A model generated the notes under the pieces. The model had not been told where the DNA came from. It ran no database searches and saw only the letters and a program-made list of their open reading frames with translations. This document shows positions 33,956 to 43,212 of a stretch of 64,000 bases of DNA, in pieces. Every line of letters starts with the position of its first letter. Positions within the stretch are counted from its first letter, which is position 1. The position numbers and the translations under genes are program-made. This DNA comes from Saccharina japonica (taxonomy: Eukaryota > Sar > Phaeophyceae > Laminariales > Laminariaceae), in the NCBI GenBank assembly GCA_008828725.1, contig MEHQ01003179.1, positions 210,376 to 274,375 on the forward strand, in the 5' to 3' direction.

Positions 33956-34956
33956 TCCTTCATATTGGAAGAGTAGATACTCGTAGTAATATTGTTTGTT
34001 TATTACATCATTGTTGTACTCGTACGTACTTCAACTGAAAACTCCTCATCATGACGATTGCCTCGCAAATTATTTGGCTGTTCGACAACGGCTTATTATA
34101 AAAATCGAGTATTAATAGTAACTACCAGGGTTCATATTAATAGTACATCACGAAGCCCACACCAACACTACAGATAACACATACACAAACATTCTCCGCA
34201 GCTCGCAAGGTTGAGTATCTACTATTCAATCGGTTGAACTCACAGCTAACGTATTTATAAAAAAATAAAAAAGGAAAAAAGTACCGCTGTGAAGTTGAAC
34301 GAGAAGGCAAATTGCCTCGCGCGAAAATTAATTGTTGAACGTATTTTCAAAACAACAATACCTGGTATGTTTTCCGCCTGTTTTATTTTCTACATCCCTA
34401 AGGAGAAGGAACAGCAGCAGCAGCAGCCATCAAGCAGCAGCAATAGCAACATACGAAACAGCAGTACGAAATAGCAGCAGCAGCAGCGGCAGCAGCACAG
34501 GAGTACACACATACATACATACGCCCAACTATGCCGCTGCTACTACTCTATCTACTACAGTAGTACTGCTGCTGCCGCTGCTGCTGCTGCTCTGCTGTGG
34601 GTTACTACTCGTGTTCCTTTTCGTTCTTGTGTTTTTAGACGCTTCTGGAAGTCCTCACCTGGCGTGTGCCTTACGTCGCGTGTGCTCGCGGGTTGATGTC
34701 AGTTGGGCTGTTTGCATAATACGTCAGTACAATACGTCAGTTTGGCTGTTACGTCAGTTGCTGTTTGCGAAGAGCTCAGTTGGCCTGTTTGAAGGGCTGG
34801 TTGCGAAGCAAAAGGTCTGTTTGCAAAGAGCTGTGTATCAGTTGGTCTGTACGGACAAAGAGCATCGAGTAACACCGGACCTCTAATCGTGAAAGAATAG
34901 GTAGGTTTATATAATAAATTTTCATATGGTACACTCACTGCTTGCTGTACAGCGTG
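33956..34956. other. No supportable gene; CAG-rich block
   Basis: CAGCAGCAG runs at 34410-34500 and CTGCTG runs at 34563-34590 give a 184-codon plus-strand frame (34332-34886) with Ser/Gln runs and a leucine-rich segment. Low complexity explains its length. A TACCTGGTA lies at 34359. Between 34700 and 34850 the word CAGTTGG/CGTCAGT recurs. Confidence 0.35.
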
Positions 34957-35335
34957 ATACATAGCATATTCGAAATTTCACACCGGACTGCTGTGGCAAC
35001 GAGATACCAGGCTATATACCAGGTCACCGCTCCTTGTAGCACCTAGTTAGCGAGCGAAGGCGAGTGTCGCCAGAAACTATGCAATATCTGCTGTACTATT
35101 GTACATACCGTGGTTGTGGGATGTAACCATGTGGATTAGCTAGTGGGATGCTCGCGGCCGCCAAGCAGTATGCCTGATCACACACAGCACAGCAAATAAT
35201 GTTGCCTTGCCATTCGTACCTCGTTGCCAATGGGTCGGACTCCCTCTTGTAAAATCGTCCTGTTGACCCTGGTAGCATTCAGGGGAGTCATCGAAGTATA
35301 TCCTTTCTTCCTATGAACGTGTCATCTTATTATAT
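34957..35335 (+). repeat. Dispersed repeat also present at 54137-54350
   Basis: AGCGTGATACATA, GGCAAATAA-type sequence, TTGCCTTG, TCGTACCTCGTT, CCTGTTGACCCTG, GTAGCAT(T/C)CAGGGGAGTCATCGAA and ATATCCTTT occur in the same order in both places. This copy carries about 100 extra bases in the middle. Confidence 0.7.
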
Positions 35336-35569
35336 AAAAGCTGATATTCTGTCTGTCTCTCTGTAATTGGGTTCGTAGCGCGATCCAGAGCGGCCCAGCC
35401 CCGCCTTGCCCCTTGGTAGGGAGGCTGGGTGCCACAACCAGCAGAACACCGGGTCCCATGCCGCGCCGAGCAGTCACCGTCGTACAATCCCGCAGCGATT
35501 ATGGCAGCCATCTAGCCAGGCTAGCTGCTGACTTACGAATTTGAATAAAAATTCCAGCCGCTGATTGGT

Positions 35570-37435
35570 TCGCGAAATACATGCCAGCGTCCATTGGCTG
35601 TTTCTGGAAGACTGGTGCTGGATAGAGCCATTGGGGTTGCGCCACACCCGGAGATGATAATGTCACCTCCCCGGATTATAAATCCATCCATATCTTTACC
35701 ACTCCAACGACCAAAGAACGAAAACGGACACTGCCCAGGTCGATAACGCCTCACAAGGTGTGGAAACCCCAACCCAACTGACTATTTTATGGTTGGCTGC
35801 GGCTCATGGAGCCAGCGCGCGGCGAGAGTTGCCCCCGGAGACAGCGTCGGACATCTCGCCGCACCCGGGGATGATAAGGTTCCATCCCCGGGGTCAGAAA
35901 GCCTTCCATACATCTACAACTCCAATAATCCGGGCACGGAAACGGACACCCCCGGGTCGATACCGCCCGGCAAGGTGGAAACCCCAACCCCACGGGCTGA
36001 TATACGGTTGGCTGGCTTTCATGGAGCCAGCGCGCGGCGCGAGTTGCCCCCCTCGGGGCAACGGCGAGGTCCCCAACGACATGGGGACGAAAACGTACAC
36101 TCCCCGGGTCGACACCGCTCCGCAAGATGTGGAAACCCCAACCCCACGGGCTGATATACGGTTGGCTGGCTCTCATGGAGCCAGCGCGCGGCGAGAGTTG
36201 CCCCTCGGGTCCATGGTAAGGTCCCGCCGCACCCAGGAAAAATAAGGTCCCACCCCGGACCATAAATCCTTCCATACGCCTACAACTCCAACGACCCGGG
36301 GGCCAAAACGGACACACCCCGTGTCGATACTTCCCCGCAAGGTGTGGAAACCCCAACCCCACAAGCTGATTTACGGTTGGCTGGCTCTCATGGAGCCAGC
36401 GCGCGGCGAGAGTTTCTCGCGACGGCGAGGACCCGCTGCACCCGGGAATGATAACGTCCCACCCCAGGATTATAAATCCCTCCGTATATCTACAACTCCA
36501 AATACCCGAGAACGAAAACGGAAACTCCCCGGGTCGATACCGCCTCGCAAGGTGTGGAAACCCCAACCCAACTGACTATTTTATGGTTGGCTGGGGCTCA
36601 TGGAGCCAGCGCGCGGCGAGAGTTGCCCCCCGGGACAGCGTCGAGGTCCCGCCGCACCCGGGGATGATAATGTTTCATCCCCGGGGTTCCAAAGCCTTCC
36701 ATATATCTACAACTCCAACAACCCAAGGACGAAAATACACACCTTCGGGTCGATACCGCCCAGCAAAGTGTGGAAACCCCAACCCCACGGGCTGATTTAC
36801 GGGTGGCTAGCTCTTATGGAGCCAGCGCTCGGCGAGAGTTGCCCCTCAGGTCAATGGCTAGGTCCAGCCCCACCCGGGGATGATAAGGTCCCACCCCCGG
36901 ATCATAAATCCTTCCATACGTGTACAACTCCAACGACTCAGGGACGAAAACGGACACCCTCCGGGTCGATACCGCCCAACAAGGTGTGGAAACCCCAACC
37001 TCACGGGCTGATTTACGGTTGGCTGGCTCTCATGGAGCCAGTGCACGGCGACAGTCGCCCCTCGGGGAAACATCGAAATCCCGCGGCAGCCGGGGATGAT
37101 AACGTCCTATCCCCGTGGTCATAAATATTTCCATACATCTACAACTCCAAATAGTCGGGGACGAAAACGAACACCCCTCGGTTCGACACCGCCCCGCAAG
37201 GTGTGGAAACCCCAATCCCACGGAATGATTCACGGTTGGTTTGCTCTCTTGAAGCGAGCGCCCAGCGAGAGTAGCCCCCCGGGAAGCGTCGAGGTCCCGC
37301 CGCACCCGGGGGTGGTAAGGCCCCATCCCCGGGTCATGAATATTTTCATACATGTACAACGCCAACGACCCGGGGACGAGAACGGACACCCACCGGGTCG
37401 ATACCGCCCCGCACGGTGGTCCTTACTTTTCCGTT
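35570..37435 (+). repeat. Satellite of about 216 bp per unit, nine units
   Basis: Each unit has GTGTGGAAACCCCAACCCCA, a GGTTGGCTGGCTCTCATGGAGCC hairpin (split here as GGTTGGCTGG and CTCTCATGGAGCC), CAGCGCGCGGCGAGAGTTG, CCGCACCCGGGGATGATAA, a TATAAATCC-like word and TACAACTCCAACGACCCGGG. Spacings between GGTTGGCTGG words are about 214, 156, 215, 209, 216, 216 and 217 bp. The period is a multiple of 3, so 72-residue repeats are open on both strands (for example minus 35787-36566, 259 codons). I regard these as satellite by-products. Confidence 0.9.
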
Positions 37436-37764
37436 CAGAGTGGTAAATCACAACACACTATTAATCAATGCGAGTATTGCCATACATACCAGGTACGTTA
37501 CGTAATATGGGAAACGCAGTGCTAGCACCAAGGGCGGAGCCGTGGCCGCACCGCTAGTAGTAACCAAAGGCTACTACTGCTGTACGCAGTGGCGATGGGC
37601 TCCCTGAACGTGTTGCGGCAGGCCAGCAGAGATCCAGCCCGGGCCTGTAGTGCTCCAATTCATGCTGCTCAAAACTCTAGATGCACGTATACATCATGCA
37701 TGCTTTGATGCAAGCATCACAAATTATATTTGGAGCTCATGTATATGTACGTACGTATACATAT
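37436..37764. other. Spacer between the satellite and the retroelement
   Basis: Holds a TACCAGGTA motif (37487-37495), the fragment shared with 19884-19913, and the left target flank of the retroelement ending ACATAT. Confidence 0.5.
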
Positions 37765-37909
37765 GTAATCTACAATCCCGAATAAAGAGGGGATGCCAGC
37801 AGGGCAAACCCCTGTTCGGGAAAGCCTATTTGTTGTGCTAAAAGAGAGGGTAGGCGAGGCGCACTCCGTGGGCGACTGCATAGCTCGACAACAGCACGAC
37901 AAAGTAGAA
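37765..37909 (+). repeat. Split direct repeat A1
   Basis: 145 bp, matching A2 except for A/C at the AAAAG/CAAAG word and C/T near the end. It contains AATAAA (37781-37786) and a stem-loop: CCCGAA (37777-37782) pairs with TTCGGG (37815-37820), and AGGGG (37788-37792) with CCCCT (37809-37813). The ATG of ORF1 is the first triplet of the loop. Confidence 0.9.
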
Positions 37910-38722
37910 GAGGCTAGCGCAAACAGAGTTATGTCTGAGGCCGCCTTGGCTGTGGGCGCCACCCTGCTCGGCCCTGAGTGGGTTCGCGGGGAGCTTCCAT
38001 GCACCAAAGCGGGACTACGCGGGCAACCACGGGTGCTGGACCTTACGAAGGTTGTACACCACGACGGGGGGAGCTTCTCGAAGCTTTCCCTCGCCGCGGC
38101 TGCAGAGCGCCTTGGCCCCCTCGTGGCGGCCCGAGGTGACGCGGAAACCTCGGTGTTCGCGATGATGACCGAGGCCGCAGCAGTGTCGGCCGCGGCGGTC
38201 GGCACAGCTGTGTTCAGAAACGCCGAAGGCGTTCGAGTACTGGTGATGTGGGCGTTGGAGGCTCTGAGGACCTCTCTCCTCTGCAGGGGTACGAAGGTGT
38301 ACCTCCCTCCCCTCGTCCCAGCAGCCCTAGCGGAAGCACCGGCAGAGCAGCCAGCCGTACCAGCAGCGCAGCCAGCAGTACCAGCAGCGGCCGTAGCTTC
38401 CCCAGCGGAGCCGAGGGTAGCAGCGGGGTCGACTGGCCCCGGGGCACAGCCAGCTCCGGCCGTCAAGAGCGGGGCGGACCGGGTGCAGCAGCAGCAGGTT
38501 GGAGCGGTGGGAGCGCGGGCGAACGAGGCCACGGGTTCAGTCAAGGCCACCGTCTCGGCCCCGGAGGTGCCTAAAGCGATCCAGACCACGGCGCAGAGGG
38601 CGGCATCTGCGGAGGGCGTCCAGCGTACCGCGAACGCCAAGCTCGTGGAGCTGGTGCTGTCTGAAGCCTCGCGCGAGGTGTGTGAGAGTTCACGGATTGC
38701 GGTTGGTTTTTGGTGTCGTTGA
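37793..38722 (+). CDS. ORF1 of the PAT-like element, unknown (Gag-like?)
   Basis: 309 codons from a good ATG inside A1, so its first 39 residues are encoded by the repeat and occur again in A2. The middle (about residues 40-170) has mixed helical composition. Residues about 175-250 are Ala/Pro-rich (PAEQPAVPAAQPAVPAA). The C-terminal 60 residues are again helical and charged. I see no zinc knuckle, protease or enzyme motif. Position suggests the first structural protein or a regulatory protein of the element. It may also be the first part of a spliced Gag, with the knuckle protein downstream as the second. Confidence 0.5.
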   Translation: MPAGQTPVRESLFVVLKERVGEAHSVGDCIARQQHDKVEEASANRVMSEAALAVGATLLGPEWVRGELPCTKAGLRGQPRVLDLTKVVHHDGGSFSKLSLAAAAERLGPLVAARGDAETSVFAMMTEAAAVSAAAVGTAVFRNAEGVRVLVMWALEALRTSLLCRGTKVYLPPLVPAALAEAPAEQPAVPAAQPAVPAAAVASPAEPRVAAGSTGPGAQPAPAVKSGADRVQQQQVGAVGARANEATGSVKATVSAPEVPKAIQTTAQRAASAEGVQRTANAKLVELVLSEASREVCESSRIAVGFWCR

Positions 38723-39661
38723 TTTGTACAGGTCGTTCGTTCTGCGTGTTCGTCCCCCCGTCTTGCGTGCTTTCGATCATATGCCCTGTCGTACCGCCGT
38801 ACCGCTTTCCAGGTCCACACCTAGCCGCCCCTCGTGGGTCTAAATCGCACAATACGTACCCCAGCAGCATCAGCTGTCGTCGCCCGACTCGCGTGCAGCG
38901 CCGTCTAGTGCTGTACAAAGGAATGCCAGAACACGTGTGATTGTCGCAGCATACACCCAATACAGCGTCCGCAGTCGAGTATAGTAACCCTTCCCAACGG
39001 GGGGGAATTTACAAGTGGAAGGGCCGACCGCGCCTGTACATACTGCTGTAGTCCCATGCAATACTACAGCAGTACACCAAATGTGCCTGTTCGTAAAAAT
39101 ACCTGGTAGGCCGAGGAAATGACGAAAACGCACAAACAGCAGTACACAAGTGTGACTGTCGTAGTATACACCCGACATCGCGTCTGCAGCCGCATATAAC
39201 CCCTCCCAACGGTCGAACTCACACGAAGAAAGGCCGACCGTGCTCGTGCATAGCTCCAGGTAATACTACAGCAGTACACAAAACGGGTGTGTACGTAAAT
39301 AATACCTGGTAGTCCCGGGAAAACGACGAAAACGAACAAACAGAACGACCAGGTATACATACCCCAGGTAGCTCGTAGGGCATGGCACCGCGTGACGACG
39401 CCCACGTAACCGGGCGATCGGGCGTGAGAGCAGGTACTCGTACTGCTGCTGTTGCGGTCGCTGCAACCAAGGGGGACAGATCCGATCACTTGTAGCAGAC
39501 CCCAGTAGTACGTATACAACCCCAGCTTCGTCGCTCGTACAACAGCAGACCCCTACGTACCAGGTGGAAGTAATAGGTTTGTGTGCGTTTTTTTTTTTTT
39601 TTTTTTCCGATCGTCTCGGCTCAATCGACTGTCGGGCAATACGGCCACAGGGAGCACGCCG
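38723..39661 (+). other. Non-coding interior of the element
   Basis: Two related blocks, about 38930-39110 and 39130-39310, share CGCAGTATACACCC, CCCTTCCCAACGG/CCCCTCCCAACGG, GGCCGACCG, AATACTACAGCAGTACAC and end in TACCTGGTA (39100 and 39303). This is a diverged tandem duplication of about 200 bp. A T17 tract lies at about 39590-39606. No gene is visible. Confidence 0.5.
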
Positions 39662-40150
39662 GGTTCAACCCCCATCGCGCACGAGCGAGCTCATACGGCT
39701 CAACCCCGGCATAAGCGCGCACATACGGTTTTTAACCCCGGCACACACGGCTGAACCCTGGCGCGAGCGAGCACATACGGCTCAACCCCGACGTGAGCGA
39801 GCACATACGGTTAAAACCCGGTACGAGCGAGGTTTTACGGTTCAATCCCGGCACGAGCGAGAATATACGGTTCAACCCCGGCACGAGCGAGCTCATACGG
39901 TTCAACCCCGGCACACGCGAGCATATACGGTTCAACCCCGGCGTGAGCGAGCACATACGGTTAAAACCCGGTACGAGCGAGGTTTTTACGGTTCAATCCC
40001 GGCACGAGCGAGAATATACGGTTCAACCCCGTCACGAGCGAGCTCATACGGTTCAACCCCGGCACACGCGAGCATATACGGTTCAACCCCGGAAAACGTG
40101 AACATATACGGTCCAACCCCGGCACGCGCGAGCACATACGCACACGGGGG
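39662..40150 (+). repeat. 30-bp tandem array inside the PAT-like element, about 16 units
   Basis: The consensus cycles as CGAGCGAGC, (A/T)CATACGGTTCAA, CCCCGGCA. Two units carry the AAAACCCGGTACGAGCGAGG variant, which itself recurs 179 bp apart, showing higher-order duplication. The 30-bp period gives open 10-residue repeats in several frames and on both strands (for example plus 39564-40235). This is more likely an RNA-level or spacer array than a protein. Confidence 0.9.
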
Positions 40151-40462
40151 GGTAATACGCCCACCGTACAGGACCGCGCACGGCGCGCCGTTAGACCGTA
40201 CTACAGAAAAACCGACGGAAAGGAATTCGATATAGTAAAGATATACTTCGTATTCATTAAGAACCGTACGTACACTACCGTTTTCGGAAAGAGCAGCGCG
40301 AACGGCTCAACCCCGCACGACCACAACGACATGAGCGACCGACGAACGAAACCGTGCTGACACGACCCTCCGGTACCGTCCCGAACCAAATGTTCCCCGC
40401 CGCCGCGACCCGCGTACCGACGACCGCAGTTACGCCTCAAGCTGGACCCGGTGCTCGAGGTG

Positions 40463-41311
40463 ATGCGAAACGCACCAGGAGACTGCGACTGGTCCCACCT
40501 CCGGGCGGCCATGCACGTGGCCATGGAAACGGCCACGCATTTGGATCTCTTTGACGAGAGGAAGATTCTCAACGACAACATAGCGCGGGGGGGGCGCATG
40601 ATGGAGGCGTGCGGGGACGCGCGGATGGTCCTCGGCGTGTTCTCCAAGATGCTCCCTTCCGTCCGGGGGGTGTCCCAAGAAGTGTACGAGGCGGATTGCG
40701 CTGACCTTCGGAAACAGCACTCCCTCTTCAAGAACCACTTCACGAACCCGGCCGGGTCCGGGGTCGGGGGGCAGGTCGCGCTCGGGCTCGGTTTTCCCGC
40801 CGGGACCGGACTCGGGGGTTCGGGGGGCTTTGCGGGCGGAGGAATGCGGCGCAAGCAAGCCGCGCAAGCGGCCGCCGGCGCGCGGTTCGGACATGCGGCC
40901 CCGGCGCCGTACGCCCACGCAAGCGCTATGGGAGCGCGGAGGACACCCCAGGCGGGAGTGGGGGGGGTCCAGGGGCACTACGGACCGCAGCTGACCCGCA
41001 CCGGGACCGGCCGGGGGCGGGGCGGCGGGGGCCCGGGGGGCGGAGTCGGGGGGGCGGGAGCAGCGGTACTTTCGCCCGCCGACATCGCAGCCATCCGGGC
41101 GAAGCGAGCGGCGCAGCACAACGAGGCCCAGACTCGTCAGCTGAATACGCCGGGGAACCCTCAGTCAGGGGAGGTATGCCGTAAATGCCTGGGGGCGGGA
41201 CGCAACCAATTCCACTCCCACCTCACGTGCGCGTGGCAAGTGTGCTTGCACTGCAAGCTAGCGGGACACCGGCAGGCAGCGTGCACCAACCCGTTCGGGC
41301 CGGTGGCGTAG
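40463..41311 (+). CDS. Gag-like nucleocapsid protein with CCHC zinc knuckle
   Basis: The frame is open from about 40362. GTG 40451 is in frame, but the first ATG is 40463. The N-terminal 90 residues are helical and charged (DERKILNDNIARGG, YEADCADLRKQHSLF). The centre is Gly/Ala/Arg-rich, typical of nucleic-acid-binding Gag parts. Near the C-terminus CRKC with following H and C precedes a canonical knuckle CLHCKLAGHRQAAC (C-x2-C-x4-H-x4-C, about 41244-41285). The role is packaging of element RNA. Expression of the RT 1.9 kb downstream must use splicing or another mechanism, because frames differ and stops intervene. Confidence 0.7.
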   Translation: MRNAPGDCDWSHLRAAMHVAMETATHLDLFDERKILNDNIARGGRMMEACGDARMVLGVFSKMLPSVRGVSQEVYEADCADLRKQHSLFKNHFTNPAGSGVGGQVALGLGFPAGTGLGGSGGFAGGGMRRKQAAQAAAGARFGHAAPAPYAHASAMGARRTPQAGVGGVQGHYGPQLTRTGTGRGRGGGGPGGGVGGAGAAVLSPADIAAIRAKRAAQHNEAQTRQLNTPGNPQSGEVCRKCLGAGRNQFHSHLTCAWQVCLHCKLAGHRQAACTNPFGPVA

Positions 41312-43212
41312 AGCAGCCGTTGTCCGGGGGGGGGGGAGGGGGTGGAAGAGCGTCACGCGGAGGGGCGGGGCCGGCGGGCGGCACGATTCGTGTTGTACTT
41401 TATTTTGATCTTCACGTTCTGCGTTCCCTCCCCCCCCCCCGTTGGTCGTTTCCCCTGGTCTTGGTTACCCTTCAATTTGTTTTCGGTCTGCTCTTGTTTG
41501 TTTGTTTCAGTTTCGTCTTGTTTTTGTTTTGTGTTTTAAAATTCTGTTTTGGTTTTCGGCGGCAACGGGGGGGCAGGGGGAAGAGGCCGACGATATGCGC
41601 ATGAGATGCCCCTGACGACATAGTAGCGACGGGGGGGGGGGGGGGTTTATTGGCGTGTTTTACAGCGTCGTTGCCAACCGACGCCAACCCAACCTATAAA
41701 TATAATATATTTATAGGGGGTAGGGGGGCGCTTAGCGTGGCGGCGAGGGTAACGAAGAGGGGGTACGATAGCGGCGGGTAAAGGTGGGCCGTAGTACCTT
41801 AGCGTAATATATACTGCTCGCTGTTATAAGAGTAGCGAGCGACGGTCATCGGGGCAGCGAGAGTCACGTCCACCGGTAACGATAGCGAAGAGAGAACGGG
41901 CCCTGCCGACTATCAGCACATGAAATGTTACGCGTTGAGATAGTAGCGTCGAGAGGCGAGAGGCCGGCAACGTACTGGCCAGGTAGCCCCACACGTAGCG
42001 GGGGCAGCCGTAAGCGTGGCGTGAGCTGGGCAGCAGATGGGGGCGAGGGGCCCTACTGGGAGCGAACGCTTTGGGCTCACGGTGGGGGTGGTAACGGCGG
42101 CGATGATGAAATAACGAAGTACCAGTAACTACGGCGGGTTAACGCAAGGCATCGCAGGGCATCTAAGTATGTTCCGACGTTACGATGCTGTGATCATGCA
42201 TGCTGGTCCCTACCCTGTCAGCTCGGTAGGTGATCGGTATACTATCTTGATCGCATACACTACGTACCTCACCTACCACCTCTCTTTCCTGCGGTATCCG
42301 CGTTCGTCGCGGTCATTATTATTATTATTCTTATTTTATTTTTATTTCTATTGTTACTTTCTTCTCGACACGTGACCGTCGCGTCAGGGTATGCTATCTA
42401 TTCATGTGGTTAGGTACCTATTCATCTTATACACCGAGGTACGCACGCCAGTGTATATTTACCTCGTTTCGACCCGTTCCTTCGTGGAAGGTACCGCGGC
42501 TGCCGTGGCGCGATGTACGTTACTCGCGCGACGATTTCGTTGCGTCCCGCCGGTGTATTCTACCCTACGGTAAGGGCTGGTTATTGGACGTAATATATTC
42601 GTATCGGCGCTTTGCCTGTCTATTTCACCGTACTCGTACCTAGGGGTATCTCCAACGGGGAAGCCCTCGTCGAACGAACATACACGAGAACAGGACATAA
42701 ACAAAATATCCAACAGCAGGAAATAAAGAAAGGGGAGAGAAAACTAATCGATGCATACACGCTTCAGCCCAGAGCGCGTGCGCGCACGACCCGCGAGGCC
42801 ACACGTTCGCGAGCGCACAGGTAGGAGGTCCCGCGTGTCCGCGCACCCGACCGGCGCGCGCGGGGGCCACCAGTACAAAATTTTGTGTCAACGGCACTGT
42901 CGGCCCCACCAACCATATATACTTACTCTATCGACAACTGTCTCACTTACCACCGAGGTAGAAACTATACAAATAGAGATAGGTGTATAGGCTAAGGTTG
43001 GAGGCTCAGCCCGAAGTGTCGTTGCAATTGATCGCCCTTACGTCCGCCTTGTCTCTCGGTGGGTACGTCTGGTCACAGTGGCATCGTAACTACGTTCGCT
43101 TTATGTCAACTCCTACGCATGTACTAAGTAGCACACCGCGCCTAGTCGGTGCCCGTAATCCTTACTAAAACAACGGAAATACATGTACCGCGTGCCGTAT
43201 CGCTCGAAATAG
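41312..43212 (+). other. Non-coding interior between gag and RT, with an R1 3' end
   Basis: G-runs at 41326-41341 and 41631-41646 flank T-rich sequence. 41646-41716 is the 3' end of dispersed repeat R1 (GCGTCGTTGCC hairpin, CCAACC, TATAA stretch, TATAGGGG). The rest has GAGCGA/GTAGCG-rich sequence and short frames without identifiable content. Either R1 inserted here or R1 derives its end from this element. Confidence 0.45.

Noticed and set aside
35787..36566. A 259-codon minus-strand ORF and plus-strand ORFs of up to 174 codons
   Set aside because: They lie wholly inside the 216-bp satellite. Both strands are open because the period is a multiple of three and units are similar.
38214..38447. 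Minus-strand and shifted frames within ORF1, Gag and RT regions of the retroelements
   Set aside because: They are shadows of GC-rich coding sequence in other frames.
39564..40235. A 223-codon plus-strand ORF with 10-residue repeats
   Set aside because: It is a by-product of the 30-bp tandem array. Several frames and both strands are open.
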